From positions 868,001-932,000 of the forward strand of contig NZ_ARVV01000001.1 of the NCBI RefSeq assembly GCF_000385375.1: DNA of 64,000 nucleotides, read 5' to 3'. Shown here one piece after another: positions 38,823-49,896 of this stretch. This stretch comes from Methyloversatilis discipulorum. Its GTDB lineage: Bacteria; Pseudomonadota; Gammaproteobacteria; Burkholderiales; Rhodocyclaceae. How positions within the stretch are numbered: the stretch's first letter is position 1; each line of letters begins with the position of its first letter. Position numbers and translations under genes: made by a program. The notes under the pieces are model-generated. The model had not been told where the DNA came from, did no database searches, and saw nothing but the letters and a program-made list of their open reading frames with translations.

Positions 38823-39641
38823 ATGCAGCAGTCCGAACACCCCGAAACGCCACAAGCCGTCGGGGATGCGCAGGATCTACCTTTTCCGGTGGTGCGTGAA
38901 GTCGGGCTGTTCGCCTGTTTCGACTGGCTCGGCCGGGCGTTTCAGGACATGCGCGCGAGTCCCGGTGGCAGCCTGTTCTATGGCGCCTGTTTCGCCTTCA
39001 TGGGGCTGGTGCTGACTACGGTGTTCCGCCATGCCTATCACCTGACGTCGGCACTGGTGTGCGGATTCCTGCTGCTCGGCCCCTTCCTGTCGCTGGGCCT
39101 GTACGACCTGTCGCGCCAGCGCGAGGCCGGGCAGCCGCCGGTGCTGGCGCACTCGCTGACCGCCGGGGGTCACAATGCCGGCGCGATCGGCGTATTCGCC
39201 GTCATCCTCATCATCATCTTCCTGGTGTGGGCACGTGCCTCGCTGGTGGTGTTCGCGCTGTTCTACACGACGCAGATGCCGTCGGTGGATCACTTCCTCG
39301 AACAGGTGCTGACGCTGCAGAACGTCGAATTCCTGATGGCTTACGCGGTGGTCGGCTTCATCTTCGCGTCGCTGGTGTTCGGCGCCAGCGTGGTCGCCAT
39401 CCCGCTGATGCTGGACCGCCGGCAGGACGCGGTGACGTCGATTCTCGCCAGCCTGTTCGCGCTCGGCCACAATCCGGGGCCGATGCTGGTGTGGGCCGCG
39501 CTCATCGTGGTCTTCGCGGTGATCGGTTTCCTGACCTTCTTCCTTGGCCTGATCGTACTGATGCCGCTGGTCGGGCATGCCACGTGGCACGCCTACCGGG
39601 CGCTGATCGAACCGCTCCAGCACCCGGCAGCCGTCGCTTAG
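38823..39641 (+). CDS. DUF2189 integral membrane protein
   Basis: 272 residues with about six membrane helices (near 55-72, 78-97, 120-142, 165-190, 215-240, 240-260). The layout and VREVGLFACFDWLGRAFQDMRA fit the DUF2189 family, whose role is not known. The start at 38823 follows CAGGGAGCAGCC. Its stop overlaps the convergent PEP-CTERM stop by 4 bases. Confidence 0.82.
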   Translation: MQQSEHPETPQAVGDAQDLPFPVVREVGLFACFDWLGRAFQDMRASPGGSLFYGACFAFMGLVLTTVFRHAYHLTSALVCGFLLLGPFLSLGLYDLSRQREAGQPPVLAHSLTAGGHNAGAIGVFAVILIIIFLVWARASLVVFALFYTTQMPSVDHFLEQVLTLQNVEFLMAYAVVGFIFASLVFGASVVAIPLMLDRRQDAVTSILASLFALGHNPGPMLVWAALIVVFAVIGFLTFFLGLIVLMPLVGHATWHAYRALIEPLQHPAAVA

Positions 39642-40360
39642 CGTCTGCGGAACAGACCCAGCACGCCGAGCCCCGCCATCATCATCAGCGCGGTCGATGC
39701 TTCGGGTACGGCGGAGACCGCGAACGGCGTCGTGTCGGGCACAGCGTCGGCGTGGGCGCCGTCGGTGAAGGCAGTCCAGTTGGCGACGTCATTCACCGTG
39801 CTGCGGTAGGCCGCGAAATCGGCGGCGCCGCTGCGTGAGCCCGTGTAGCTGGCGTAATCGGTGCTGGCGGGCAGGGCGATCGCATTCACGCCAGCGGTGA
39901 GGCCGGCTGCGCTCAGTGCCGTTGCGGCGGCCGCTGCACCTTCCGACGACACCGCAGCAAGAAAGGCTGTCGGAGCCGAGGTGCCGCTGCCGACATAGGC
40001 GTAGAGCGTGTCGGCCGTGCTGCTAAGCGCGGCATTGCCGGTGCCGCTCAGGCTGCCGGTGGATGCTGCGCGACCTGCCTGATCGATGTCGCTGAAACGG
40101 ATGACGGTGCCGGCCGCGATGATGCCGGCGCCGGTCTGCCAGGTGTGGAAGCCTTCGGAACTGGTGAAGGCGGCGCCATCCCAGTTGCTGTCGGTGAAGT
40201 AGATCGTGCTGTTGGCTGCCAGATCGGTCAGCGCGACGATGGCCCAGCCGTCCTCGTCGGCATTGAAGGCGGTAAACGCGATATCGCCCGCCCCGAGCGC
40301 GTGGGCGCCCTGTGCAGACAGGCACAGCGACGCGATGCACAGCATTCTTGCTGAAAACAT
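39638..40360 (-). CDS. PEP-CTERM sorted exported protein
   Basis: 240 residues from ATG 40360, which has an optimal AGGAGGAGG; the GTG six bases upstream is too close to it. A signal peptide ends near residue 22. The C-terminus carries VPEAS, a hydrophobic helix and RRR, the PEP-CTERM sorting signal recognised by exosortase. The body has FNADEDGWAIVALTDL and TIYFTDSNWDG, found in other PEP-CTERM proteins of unknown function. It implies an exosortase system elsewhere in the genome. Confidence 0.9.
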   Translation of the reverse strand: MFSARMLCIASLCLSAQGAHALGAGDIAFTAFNADEDGWAIVALTDLAANSTIYFTDSNWDGAAFTSSEGFHTWQTGAGIIAAGTVIRFSDIDQAGRAASTGSLSGTGNAALSSTADTLYAYVGSGTSAPTAFLAAVSSEGAAAAATALSAAGLTAGVNAIALPASTDYASYTGSRSGAADFAAYRSTVNDVANWTAFTDGAHADAVPDTTPFAVSAVPEASTALMMMAGLGVLGLFRRR

Positions 40361-40525
40361 GAACACCTCCTCCTGAATGAATGCAGCCGTTCCGGATGGA
40401 ACGGCCTGCCGGGGGTGGTGTGTCTCCAGCGGCTGCGAGACCGCTCAGGCGATGTAATGGTTGATGTGTGTGCGCCCACCCGGCGTCAATCTATGACATC
40501 GGGCTTGAATATGCAAAAAGAATAT

Positions 40526-41077
40526 TCAGCGCAGCGTCAGGCCGGTCCACCCCTGCTTGCGCAGGCACTCGTAAAGTCCGCGGGTGACGGTGCCGGCCGT
40601 GGTGTCGGGCGCGTGGGCTTCGCCCAGCGTGGACAGGCATTGCGTCTGATCGGCAATCAGTTCGTTCGCGCCGGCGCCCATCTTCGACCACATGGCGATG
40701 CGCAGGCGGGCGAGCGGGTCCTTCGGAACGACGGGGGCCGGTGCGGCGGTGGTGCGGGCCGCCGGAGCGGGCCGGGCCGGTTCGGCGCCCGGCGTTGCCG
40801 CTTCGGCCGCGGGCGCCGGTTGCACTTCAGCGGCTGCTTCGCTTTCCTCGACCGACACCAGCGTGATCTGCGACAGCTCCTCGGTCGAGCGCGTCCACCA
40901 GCCCTTCGCCTCCATGCACTGGATGAAGGCGGTCCGCTCCGAGGTGGTGCCCATGCAGGCGCGCTCGTCGCGGCGATAGTCGGCGCCACCAGCCCCCTGC
41001 TTGAAGGACACGCTGGTGCAGCCGGCGAGCAGGCCGAGCGTCAGTGCGGAAAGGAAAAGCGGGCGGGTAAGGCGCAT
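40526..41077 (-). CDS. Uncharacterised lipoprotein
   Basis: 183 residues. Lipobox LLAGC with Cys20. The N-terminal part (ERACMGTTSERTAFIQCMEAKGW) and the C-terminal part (TQCLSTLGEA ... GLYECLRKQGW) each hold a two-Cys unit ending in KGW or KQGW, so it looks like two repeats joined by a Pro/Ala-rich linker. The repeats resemble the short Cys-x(n)-Cys-M-x2-KGW units of small envelope lipoproteins. Function unknown. Confidence 0.8.
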   Translation of the reverse strand: MRLTRPLFLSALTLGLLAGCTSVSFKQGAGGADYRRDERACMGTTSERTAFIQCMEAKGWWTRSTEELSQITLVSVEESEAAAEVQPAPAAEAATPGAEPARPAPAARTTAAPAPVVPKDPLARLRIAMWSKMGAGANELIADQTQCLSTLGEAHAPDTTAGTVTRGLYECLRKQGWTGLTLR

Positions 41078-41134
41078 GGCTGAACGGAAAGAGGACGAAG
41101 ACCTCTCCCGTTCAGCAAGAAGTGCTCCAGCGCG

Positions 41135-42202
41135 TCAAACGATGTCCTGCAGGGCTTCGACCAGCGCGTCGCACTGCGCATTGGTCCCTACCGTGATGCG
41201 CAGGAACTGGTCGATGCGCGGCGCCTTGAAGTGGCGGACCAGGATGCGCCGCTCGCGCAGTTGCGCCGACAGCGTGGCGGCGTCGTGGCGCGGATGGCGC
41301 GCGAACACGAAATTCGCCGCCGACGGCAACACCTCGAAGCCGAGCGCGCTCAGTTCCTCAGCCAGCCGTTCGCGGCTGGCGATGACGCGGCGGCGGGTCT
41401 GGTCGAACCACTCGCGGTCCTGCACAGCGGCGGTCGCACCCGCCAGCGCCAGGCGGTCGAGCGGGTAGGAATTGAAGCTGTCCTTCACCCGCGTCAGGCC
41501 TTCGATCAGCGCCGGCTGACCGATTGCGAAGCCGACGCGCAGACCGGCCAGCGAACGGGATTTCGACAGCGTCTGCGTCACCAGCAGATTGGGGTGGTCA
41601 GCGACCAGCGCGACCGCCGATTCACCGCCGAAATCGATATAGGCCTCATCGATCACGATCGGGCTGTCCGGCAGCGCCGTGGCGAGCCGCTCGATGTCCG
41701 ACAGGGGCAGCAGGCGACCGGTCGGCGCGTTCGGGTTCGGAAAGATGACCGCGCCCGGGCGGGCTTCGATGTAGTCGTCGATGCGGATCGCGAACTGGGC
41801 GTCCAGCGGCACGCACTGGTAATCGATCCCGTACAGCCTGCAATAGACCGGATAGAAGCTGTAGGTGATGTCCGGGAACAGCAGCGGCCGGTCGTGCTTG
41901 AGCAGGCCGATGAAGGTGTGCGCCAGCACTTCGTCCGAGCTGTTGCCGACGAACACCTGATCGGTGCCCACGCCGAAATGTGCGGCGATCGCTTCGCGCA
42001 GCGCCAGTCCGGTCGGTTCCGGGTAGAGCTTGAGCCGGTCGCCGTCCACGTCCAGTTCGGCCTGCATCGCCGCGACGGCGCGCGGGCTGGGCGGATAGGG
42101 GTTCTCGTTGGTGTTGAGCTTGATCAGCCCGTCTATCTTGGGTTGCTCGCCCGGCGTGTAGGGCGACAGGGCGTGGACGACGGGGCTCCAGAACTGGCTC
42201 AT
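41135..42202 (-). CDS. hisC: Histidinol-phosphate aminotransferase HisC
   Basis: 355 residues, PLP-dependent class II aminotransferase with the Schiff-base lysine K214 in [10 protein letters not shown] and the conserved NPNAPTG (156-162). It is on the strand opposite to the rest of the his genes and divergent from hisB, so it needs its own promoter in 42203-42349. The lipoprotein gene is 57 bp downstream. Confidence 0.95.
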   Translation of the reverse strand: MSQFWSPVVHALSPYTPGEQPKIDGLIKLNTNENPYPPSPRAVAAMQAELDVDGDRLKLYPEPTGLALREAIAAHFGVGTDQVFVGNSSDEVLAHTFIGLLKHDRPLLFPDITYSFYPVYCRLYGIDYQCVPLDAQFAIRIDDYIEARPGAVIFPNPNAPTGRLLPLSDIERLATALPDSPIVIDEAYIDFGGESAVALVADHPNLLVTQTLSKSRSLAGLRVGFAIGQPALIEGLTRVKDSFNSYPLDRLALAGATAAVQDREWFDQTRRRVIASRERLAEELSALGFEVLPSAANFVFARHPRHDAATLSAQLRERRILVRHFKAPRIDQFLRITVGTNAQCDALVEALQDIV

Positions 42203-42349
42203 GATGGTGCAGGCGACGATGTGACTGTTGTTGGGCGGGACGTGTTGCGGTGCGCGCAGGCTGGCATGGCCCGTTGCAAGTCGATGTTATCATCCGGCCA
42301 TCCCTGTTCCGGCGTGCAGCCGGGACGAATCACCGAAGCGACCATCTTC

Positions 42350-42937
42350 ATGCGGCAAGCCGAAATCACGCGCAACACCCTGGAAACCCAGATCACGGTG
42401 CGCATCAATCTCGACGGAACCGGTCAGGGCAAGCTGGACACCGGTGTGCCCTTCTTCGATCACATGCTGGACCAGATCGTTCGGCACGGCCTGATCGACC
42501 TCGAAATCATCGCCAAGGGCGACCTGCACATCGACGCCCACCACACTGTGGAAGATGTTGGCATCACGCTGGGTCAGGCCTTCGCGAAGGCGGTTGGCGA
42601 CAAGAAGGGCCTGCGTCGCTACGGCCACGCCTACGTTCCGCTGGACGAGGCGCTGTCGCGTGTCGTGGTTGACCTGTCCGGCCGCCCGGGGCTGGAGTAC
42701 AACATCGACTTCACCCGCGCCCGCATCGGAGATTTCGACGTTGACCTGACGCGCGAGTTTTTCCAGGGCTTCGTCAATCACGCGCTGGTGACGCTGCACA
42801 TCGACAATCTGCGCGGCATCAACGCGCACCACCAGTGCGAAACCGTATTCAAGGCCTTTGCCCGCGCGCTGCGCGCCGCCAGCGAGCGCGATGAACGTGC
42901 GGCCGGCCAGATGCCGTCGACCAAGGGTTCGCTCTGA
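42350..42937 (+). CDS. hisB: Imidazoleglycerol-phosphate dehydratase HisB
   Basis: 195 residues, start at 42350. The two metal-binding HHxxE-type motifs DAHHTVED (near 63) and NAHHQCE (near 162) are present. This is the monofunctional enzyme without a phosphatase domain, as usual in betaproteobacteria. First gene of the second his run. Confidence 0.97.
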   Translation: MRQAEITRNTLETQITVRINLDGTGQGKLDTGVPFFDHMLDQIVRHGLIDLEIIAKGDLHIDAHHTVEDVGITLGQAFAKAVGDKKGLRRYGHAYVPLDEALSRVVVDLSGRPGLEYNIDFTRARIGDFDVDLTREFFQGFVNHALVTLHIDNLRGINAHHQCETVFKAFARALRAASERDERAAGQMPSTKGSL

Positions 42938-42985
42938 GCCCGTCCTGACGCCAGCGTTTCACCCTCTTCCGATTCAGCCGCACTC

Positions 42986-43621
42986 ATGACTCGCGTTGCC
43001 ATCATCGATTACGGCATGGGCAATCTGCGTTCGGTCGCCAAGGCGATCGAGCACGTCGCACCCGAAGCCGAGGTCATCGTCAGCAGCGACGCACGCGTCG
43101 TCGCTGGCGCCGACCGCGTCGTGTTTCCGGGGCAGGGCGCCATGCCGGACTGCATGCGCGAACTCGACGCGCGCGACCTGCGCGGCGCCGTGCTCGACGC
43201 CGCTGCGAACAAGCCCTTCCTCGGCATCTGCATCGGTCTGCAGATGCTGTTCCAGCACAGCCAGGAAGGCGACGTGCCTGGCTTGGGCGTGCTCGCCGGC
43301 GATGTGAAGCGCTTTGTCGATCCGCGCGATCCGGTGTCCGGGGCCCGGCTGAAGGTGCCGCACATGGGCTGGAATGGCGTGAAACAGACGCGCGTGCATC
43401 CGATGTGGGACGGCATCGCCGACGAAGAACGCTTCTACTTCGTGCACAGCTACTTCGTGCAGCCGGTCGATGCGGCGCTGACGGCGGGTGAAACCTCCTA
43501 CGGCGCAGCCTTTACCAGTGCGATAGCGCGCGATAATATTTTTGCGGTGCAGTTTCACCCGGAAAAGAGCGCGCACGCCGGTCTGCGCCTGCTGGCCAAC
43601 TTCATCGGCTGGATGCCCTGA
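42986..43621 (+). CDS. hisH: Imidazole glycerol phosphate synthase glutaminase subunit HisH
   Basis: 211 residues, class I glutamine amidotransferase with the triad C82 (GICIGLQ), H191 and E193 (FHPEKS). It supplies ammonia to HisF. It lies 48 bp after hisB and 70 bp before hisA. Confidence 0.97.
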   Translation: MTRVAIIDYGMGNLRSVAKAIEHVAPEAEVIVSSDARVVAGADRVVFPGQGAMPDCMRELDARDLRGAVLDAAANKPFLGICIGLQMLFQHSQEGDVPGLGVLAGDVKRFVDPRDPVSGARLKVPHMGWNGVKQTRVHPMWDGIADEERFYFVHSYFVQPVDAALTAGETSYGAAFTSAIARDNIFAVQFHPEKSAHAGLRLLANFIGWMP

Positions 43622-43691
43622 TACCTGGTGCCCGACGATGCCGTCGGGGACTTCTCCCTTCCACTCTCCCTGACACGACACGACTCGCGCC

Positions 43692-44438
43692 ATGCTGCTC
43701 ATTCCCGCCATCGACCTCAAGGACGGCCACTGCGTACGCCTGAAGCAAGGTGATATGGACGTGGTGACCGTATTTTCGGAAGACCCGGCTGCCATGGCCC
43801 GCCATTGGCTCGATGCCGGCGCGCGCCGCCTGCACCTGGTGGACCTCAACGGCGCCGTTGCCGGCAAGCCGAAGAATGAATCGGCGATCAAGGCCATCGT
43901 CAAGGAACTGGGCGACGAAATCCCGATCCAGCTCGGCGGCGGCATCCGCGATCTCGACACCATCGAGCGCTACCTCGATGACGGCATCAGCTACGTCATC
44001 ATCGGCACCGCGGCGGTCAAGAGTCCGGGCTTCGTACACGACGCCTGTGGGGCCTTCCCCGGCCACATCATCGTCGGCCTGGACGCCAAGGATGGCAAGG
44101 TGGCAGTGGACGGCTGGTCCAAGATGACCGGCCATGACGTGATCGATCTGGCGAAGAAATTCGAGGATCAGGGCGTCGAGGCGATTGTCTATACCGACAT
44201 CGGTCGCGACGGCATGCTCAGCGGCGTGAACATCGACGCCACGGTGAAGCTGGCGCAGGCGCTGCGCATTCCGGTCATCGCGTCGGGCGGCGTCACCAAT
44301 CTCGACGACATCCGCGGTCTCTGTGCGGTCGAGGACGAAGGCGTGATCGGCGCCATCACTGGCCGCGCCATCTACGAAGGCACACTGGATTTCGCTGTCG
44401 CGCAGGCCGAAGCAGACCGCCTGAACGGCGAAGGCTGA
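43692..44438 (+). CDS. hisA: Phosphoribosylformimino-AICAR ribotide isomerase HisA
   Basis: 248 residues, TIM barrel with catalytic D8 (PAIDLKDG) and D131 (VGLDAKDG) and the phosphate-binding LGGGIRD. It catalyses the Amadori rearrangement before HisHF. Standard length. Confidence 0.97.
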   Translation: MLLIPAIDLKDGHCVRLKQGDMDVVTVFSEDPAAMARHWLDAGARRLHLVDLNGAVAGKPKNESAIKAIVKELGDEIPIQLGGGIRDLDTIERYLDDGISYVIIGTAAVKSPGFVHDACGAFPGHIIVGLDAKDGKVAVDGWSKMTGHDVIDLAKKFEDQGVEAIVYTDIGRDGMLSGVNIDATVKLAQALRIPVIASGGVTNLDDIRGLCAVEDEGVIGAITGRAIYEGTLDFAVAQAEADRLNGEG

Positions 44439-44469
44439 ACCTTTTCATCGCGCACGGCGCGAAACACTC

Positions 44470-45239
<770 letters not shown>

Positions 45240-45240
<1 letters not shown>

Positions 45241-45629
45241 TGAACGCGCCGGCCTGGATCGACGCCATAGACTGGGACGACAAAGGCCTGCTGCCGGTCA
45301 TCGTGCAGGAGGCATCGACCGGCGACGTGCTGATGTTCGCCTGGATGAACCGCGACGCGCTGGTCCGCACGGCGGAACTGCGCGAGGCGGTGTTCTGGTC
45401 ACGCTCACGCGGAAAGCTGTGGCACAAGGGTGAGGAATCCGGCCACACGCAGAAGGTGCTCGACATCCGCCTCGACTGCGATCGCGACGTGCTGCTGCTG
45501 AAGGTGGAGCAGACCGGCGGTATCGCCTGTCACACCGGCCGCCACAGCTGCTTCTTCCATTCGCTGACCGATGGCCGCTGGGATGAGGTCGACCCGGTCA
45601 TCAAGAACCCGGACGAGATATACAAATGA
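45240..45629 (+). CDS. hisI: Phosphoribosyl-AMP cyclohydrolase HisI
   Basis: 129 residues. The zinc and magnesium motifs DCDRD (near 81-85), ACHTG and HSCFF are present. It is separate from HisE, as in other betaproteobacteria. The ATG at 45240 overlaps the hisF stop; GTG three bases earlier is an alternative. Confidence 0.95.
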
Positions 45630-45952
45630 TCGATATCGAAGTGCTGCGCCGCGTCGCGCAGACCATCGCCGAGCGCAAGAGCGCCGAACCCGGTTCGTCC
45701 TACGTGTCCTCTCTGTTCCACAAGGGCACCGACGCGATCTGCAAGAAGGTGGCCGAAGAAGCGGCCGAGACCATCATGGCGTCCAAGGATGGCGACGTCG
45801 GCCACGTCGTACGCGAGGTGACCGATCTGTGGTTTCACTCGATGGTGCTGCTGGCCCATCACGGCCTGACCGTGGACGACGTGCTGCATGAGTTCCGCCG
45901 CCGCGAGGGCATTTCGGGCATCGACGAGAAGCGCTCGCGCACGAACGGCTGA
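45626..45952 (+). CDS. hisE: Phosphoribosyl-ATP pyrophosphohydrolase HisE
   Basis: 108 residues, all-helical MazG-like fold with [17 protein letters not shown] carrying the acidic metal ligands. It hydrolyses PR-ATP to PR-AMP. Its start overlaps the hisI stop by 4 bases; it ends the his run. Confidence 0.95.
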   Translation: MIDIEVLRRVAQTIAERKSAEPGSSYVSSLFHKGTDAICKKVAEEAAETIMASKDGDVGHVVREVTDLWFHSMVLLAHHGLTVDDVLHEFRRREGISGIDEKRSRTNG

Positions 45953-46015
45953 TCAGGCTCGCAATACGGTAATACACGTATTTGAAACTCCCGACCTCAC
46001 GGACAGACTGACACC

Positions 46016-46375
46016 ATGCACGACCCCAACTGCATCTTCTGCAAGATCATCGAAGGCAAGATCCCGTCGCGCAAGCTGTACGAGGACGACCTGATCTACG
46101 CCTTCCACGACATCAACCCGCAGGCGCCGGTGCATTTCCTGATCATCCCGAAGGTGCACGTAGCCACGCTGTACGACGCCAACGGAGCGCACGAGGCCGT
46201 CCTCGGCCGCATGCTCTCGAAGGCGGGTGAACTGGCCCGTATGGCAGGTGCTGACGAGGGCTTCCGCACCATCATCAACTGCGGAAAGGTGGGTCGGCAG
46301 GAGGTGTATCATCTTCACATGCATGTTCTGGGCGGCGACCATCCCCTGCCGCCCATGATCGTTTCCGAGAGGTAA
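46016..46375 (+). CDS. hinT: HIT-family nucleotide hydrolase (HinT-like)
   Basis: 119 residues. The histidine triad is seen in [11 protein letters not shown] (HxHxH). The N-terminal [12 protein letters not shown] is typical of HinT, a purine phosphoramidase. Between it and hisE is a small inverted repeat (AATACG 45963-45968 / CGTATT 45977-45982). Confidence 0.94.
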   Translation: MHDPNCIFCKIIEGKIPSRKLYEDDLIYAFHDINPQAPVHFLIIPKVHVATLYDANGAHEAVLGRMLSKAGELARMAGADEGFRTIINCGKVGRQEVYHLHMHVLGGDHPLPPMIVSER

Positions 46376-46379
46376 TCCC

Positions 46380-46601
46380 ATGGGTTCATTCAGCATCTGG
46401 CACTGGCTCGTCGTGCTCGTCATCGTGCTTCTGGTGTTCGGCACCAAGAAGCTGCGCAACATCGGCTCCGATCTCGGCGGCGCGGTCAAGGGCTTCAAGG
46501 AAGGCATGAAGGGCGCCGAAGGCAGCGCCCCGGCCGACCAGCCGACCCAGAGCGTCGGTCACACGATAGACGTGAAGGCGGAAGAGAAGGTCAAGTCCTG
46601 A
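46380..46601 (+). CDS. tatA: Twin-arginine translocase subunit TatA
   Basis: 73 residues: one N-terminal membrane helix (about 5-20), hinge [10 protein letters not shown], amphipathic helix with [13 protein letters not shown], then an acidic tail. TatA oligomers form the passage for folded Tat substrates. It starts 4 bases after the hinT stop. Confidence 0.95.
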   Translation: MGSFSIWHWLVVLVIVLLVFGTKKLRNIGSDLGGAVKGFKEGMKGAEGSAPADQPTQSVGHTIDVKAEEKVKS

Positions 46602-46632
46602 TCGCGGCGGCCGTCGGCCGCTCCTTCATTCA

Positions 46633-46657
46633 CCGGGCGGGCTGTCGGCCCGCCCGG
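46633..46657 (+). promoter_or_regulatory. GC hairpin between tatA and tatB
   Basis: CCGGGCGGGC, a 5-base loop, then GCCCGCCCGG: a perfect 10-bp GC stem without a T tract. A smaller hairpin (GCGGCC/GGCCGC, 46606-46620) lies just upstream. They would protect or end part of the tatA transcripts, giving more TatA than TatB. Confidence 0.6.
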
Positions 46658-46674
46658 CTCATTTCCACGTCCCC

Positions 46675-47133
46675 ATGTTCGACATCGGTTTCTCCGAATT
46701 TTTCATCATCGGCATCGTGGCGCTGATCGTGCTCGGTCCCGAGCGCCTGCCGCGCGTCGCCCGTACGGCCGGCCATCTGCTGGGCCGGCTGCAGCGCTAC
46801 GTCAGTGACGTGAAGGCGGACATTTCGAAGGAAATGCAGCTCGAAGAACTGCGCAAGCTGCAATCCCAGGTCGAACAGCAGGTGCGAGAGGTCGAGCGTC
46901 AGGCCAACGAGGCGACCGGTTCGGTCGCCAAGGAGGTCGACGGCCTGAGTGACCAGATGCGCGCCGCGATGGCCGAACAGGAAAAGTACGCGGCGATCGA
47001 GCAGGCCGAGACGGCGGCGCAGACCGCCGAGCCGGCGCCGGCAGCCGTTCCCGCGCCTGAGCCCGTATCCGGCCAGCTCTCCCTCGATATTCCGCCGCCG
47101 GAAGCCAAACCGGTGTCGTCCGACAAGACATGA
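46675..47133 (+). CDS. tatB: Twin-arginine translocase subunit TatB
   Basis: 152 residues: N-terminal helix with [19 protein letters not shown] and the conserved [12 protein letters not shown] hinge, a long amphipathic helix, and a Pro/Ala-rich C-terminal tail. TatB and TatC form the receptor for twin-arginine signals. The stop overlaps tatC by 4 bases. Confidence 0.95.
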   Translation: MFDIGFSEFFIIGIVALIVLGPERLPRVARTAGHLLGRLQRYVSDVKADISKEMQLEELRKLQSQVEQQVREVERQANEATGSVAKEVDGLSDQMRAAMAEQEKYAAIEQAETAAQTAEPAPAAVPAPEPVSGQLSLDIPPPEAKPVSSDKT

Positions 47134-47879
47134 GCGAGCAGACCGAAAGTTTCATCTCCCATCTGGTCGAACTGCGTGACCGGCTGCTGCGTGCGGTGGC
47201 GGCCATCGTCATCGTGTTCATCTGCCTGATGCCCTGGGCCGGCGACATCTATGACCTGCTGGCGCGCCCGCTGATGATCGCGTTGCCGGAGGGCACGAAA
47301 ATGATTGCCACGGGCGTCGTCACGCCCTTCTTCGTGCCGGTCAAGGTAACCATGATGGTGGCCTTCCTGATCGCCCTGCCGGTGGTGCTCTACCAGGCGT
47401 GGGCCTTCGTGGCGCCGGGCCTGTATGCGCACGAGAAGCGGCTCGGGCTGCCGCTGATCGTCGCCAGCACGCTGCTCTTCCTCGCGGGCATGGCCTTCTG
47501 CTACTTCTTCGTGTTCAAGACGGTGTTCCACTTCATTTCGGAGTTCGCCCCGAAGAGCATCACGCCGGCGCCGGACATCGAGCAGTACCTCAGCTTCGTG
47601 CTGACCATGTTCACCGCCTTCGGCGTCACCTTCGAGGTGCCGGTGGTGGTGATCGTGCTGGTGCGCTTCGGCATCGTCAGCATCGAAAAGCTGAAGGAGG
47701 CGCGCCCTTACGTGATCGTCGGCGCCTTCGTGGTGGCCGCTGTCGTCACGCCGCCGGACGTGGTGTCGCAGCTGATGCTGGCCATTCCGCTGTGCGTGCT
47801 GTACGAACTGGGGATCGTGGTGGCACGTTTCACTGGCCGCTCGCCGGCTCGCGACGACGAGCGGGACGCGGCGGCCTGA
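47130..47879 (+). CDS. tatC: Twin-arginine translocase subunit TatC
   Basis: 249 residues with six membrane helices and the conserved [16 protein letters not shown]-terminus, which binds the RR signal, and [10 protein letters not shown]. It ends 15 bases from the convergent protease gene. Confidence 0.97.
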   Translation: MSEQTESFISHLVELRDRLLRAVAAIVIVFICLMPWAGDIYDLLARPLMIALPEGTKMIATGVVTPFFVPVKVTMMVAFLIALPVVLYQAWAFVAPGLYAHEKRLGLPLIVASTLLFLAGMAFCYFFVFKTVFHFISEFAPKSITPAPDIEQYLSFVLTMFTAFGVTFEVPVVVIVLVRFGIVSIEKLKEARPYVIVGAFVVAAVVTPPDVVSQLMLAIPLCVLYELGIVVARFTGRSPARDDERDAAA

Positions 47880-47894
47880 CCTTCCGCCTGACCC

Positions 47895-49097
47895 TTACTC
47901 GCGGTTCTTCGCGGCGACGCCGTTGATCGGGCGCTTGCCGACATTGACGACGACGTCGCGTTCGCCGCCGCTGCGATAGACCTTCAGCGTCGCCTGCTGG
48001 CCCGGCACCAGTGCCGCGATCAGCTGCAGCATGCCGCTGGCGTCCTTCACCTTCTTGCCGTCGACCTCGAGCAGCACGTCACCCGGACGCACACCGCCGC
48101 GGTCGGCCGGGCTGCCGCGCATCACACCGGCGATCAGCGCGCCGCCGCTCATCGGGTACTTGAAGCTCTCGGCCAGTTCCGGCGTCAGCTCCTGCACCTC
48201 GACGCCGACCCAGCCGCGGGTGACCGAGCCGCTGGCGACGATCTGTTCCATCACACTGCGCGCGGTGCTGACCGGAATCGCGAAGCCGATGCCGAGCGAA
48301 CCACCGCTGCGTGAGTAGATGGCGGTATTGATACCTACCAGGTTGCCGTTGGCGTCGATCAGCGCGCCGCCGGAGTTGCCCGGATTGATCGCCGCGTCGG
48401 TCTGGATGAAGTTCTCGAAGGTGTTGATGCCGAGCTGCGAGCGGCCGAGCGCGGACACGATGCCCATGGTGACGGTCTGGCCGACGTCGAAAGGATTGCC
48501 GATGGCCAGTACGACGTCGCCGATGCGCAGCACGTCGTTGTCGCCGAAGCTGGCGGCCGGCAGCTTGGTCGGTGCCTTGACGCGCAGGACGGCGAGGTCG
48601 GATTCGGGGTCGCTGCCGATCAGCGTTGCCGGGTACTTGCCGCCGTCGTTCAACGAGACTTCGATTTCGTCGGCCGCTTCGACCACGTGGTTATTGGTCA
48701 GCACTACGCCGTCCTCGCTGACGATGACGCCGGAACCCAGCCCCATCTGACGCTGCGGCTGGCTGCCCAGGCGGTCGCCGAAGAAGTGACGGAACACCGG
48801 ATCGTTCATCAGCGGGTGCTGCGGTGTGCGCACCGCCTTGGTGGTGAAGATATGCACCACCGAGGGCAGCGCCTTCTGCGCAGCATCGGCGTAGCTCACC
48901 ACTTTCGCGGCCTCGATGCGCGTCGTCACAGGGGGCGGCTCGGGCAGCAGCGTGCTGATCGAGGGCGCCGTCGGCGTACCGTTCGGAACCGTTGTCGAAC
49001 GGCTCGGCAGCCATTCCGGTTTCAGCGTCGCGACGACGAAGAGCACGGCCAGGGCGGCAGTGACCGATTGAGCAAAGACCAGCCACAGACGCTGCAT
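47895..49097 (-). CDS. DegS-like membrane-anchored serine protease
   Basis: 400 residues from ATG 49097: one N-terminal membrane helix (about 8-24), a trypsin-like domain with H137 (TNNHVV), D167 (SDLAVLRV) and S242 (GNSGGAL), and a single PDZ domain (about 285-385). One PDZ and an uncleaved anchor point to DegS/HhoB type, which starts the sigma-E stress cascade in enterics. It is a second HtrA in the window, different in architecture from the two-PDZ protein near 11 kb. Its start codon lies only 27 bp from the divergent NIF3-family start. Confidence 0.9.
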   Translation of the reverse strand: MQRLWLVFAQSVTAALAVLFVVATLKPEWLPSRSTTVPNGTPTAPSISTLLPEPPPVTTRIEAAKVVSYADAAQKALPSVVHIFTTKAVRTPQHPLMNDPVFRHFFGDRLGSQPQRQMGLGSGVIVSEDGVVLTNNHVVEAADEIEVSLNDGGKYPATLIGSDPESDLAVLRVKAPTKLPAASFGDNDVLRIGDVVLAIGNPFDVGQTVTMGIVSALGRSQLGINTFENFIQTDAAINPGNSGGALIDANGNLVGINTAIYSRSGGSLGIGFAIPVSTARSVMEQIVASGSVTRGWVGVEVQELTPELAESFKYPMSGGALIAGVMRGSPADRGGVRPGDVLLEVDGKKVKDASGMLQLIAALVPGQQATLKVYRSGGERDVVVNVGKRPINGVAAKNRE

Positions 49098-49124
49098 AAT
49101 TCGGCAACCAGAAACGGGGGAAGA

Positions 49125-49871
49125 ATGGACAGGACGCAGCTGCAACGACATCTGGATGACCTGCTAGAAGCCGCGCGCTTCAAGGATTATTGCCCAAACG
49201 GCCTGCAAGTGGAAGGTTCGGGGGAGGTCGCCCGGGTGGTCTGTGGCGTCACTGCCAGCCTGGCGCTGATCGACGCTGCCATCGAGCGTGGCGCGCAGGC
49301 CATCCTCGTGCATCACGGCTGGTTCTGGCGTGGCGAGGACGGCCGCATCACCGGCATGCGGCGCGCACGCATCGCCCGGCTGCTGGCACACGACATCAAT
49401 CTGTTCGCTTATCACCTGCCGCTGGACGCGCACCCCGAACTGGGCAACAACGCGCAGCTCGGGCGCGTGCTGGGGCTGACGCCGACCGCCGTCGTGGGCG
49501 ACCAGGGGCTGTTGTGGATAGGCGAACCAGCCGTGCCGGCCAGCGCCGGTGAGTTGGCCGAACGTTTCGGCGCCGCACTTGGCCGCACGCCGCTGCTGGT
49601 CGGCGACGCACAGCGCACGGTGCGGCGCATCGCCTGGTGCACGGGCGGCGCGCAGGGCATGTTCGAACAGGCGATCGACGCCGGTGCCGACCTCTATCTG
49701 TCAGGCGAGATTTCGGAACAGACGACGCATACCGCGCGCGAATCCGGCGTGCCCTATATCGCTGCCGGCCATCACGCGACCGAGCGCTACGGCGTGCAGG
49801 CGCTGGGCGAACATCTTGAGCAGTCCTGCGGACTCCAGGTGGCTTTCGTCGATATCGACAATCCCGCCTGA
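49125..49871 (+). CDS. NIF3/DUF34-family metal-binding protein
   Basis: 248 residues with the conserved metal-site motifs LVHHGWFW (near 62), [18 protein letters not shown] (near 98-115) and GHHATERYG (near 218). The family forms toroid hexamers with dinuclear metal sites; some members act as GTP cyclohydrolase 1 type 2-like enzymes but the role is unclear. ATG at 49125 has GGGGGAAG upstream. Confidence 0.92.
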   Translation: MDRTQLQRHLDDLLEAARFKDYCPNGLQVEGSGEVARVVCGVTASLALIDAAIERGAQAILVHHGWFWRGEDGRITGMRRARIARLLAHDINLFAYHLPLDAHPELGNNAQLGRVLGLTPTAVVGDQGLLWIGEPAVPASAGELAERFGAALGRTPLLVGDAQRTVRRIAWCTGGAQGMFEQAIDAGADLYLSGEISEQTTHTARESGVPYIAAGHHATERYGVQALGEHLEQSCGLQVAFVDIDNPA

Positions 49872-49896
49872 CGCAAGAGTCGGGCGGCAACAGACA

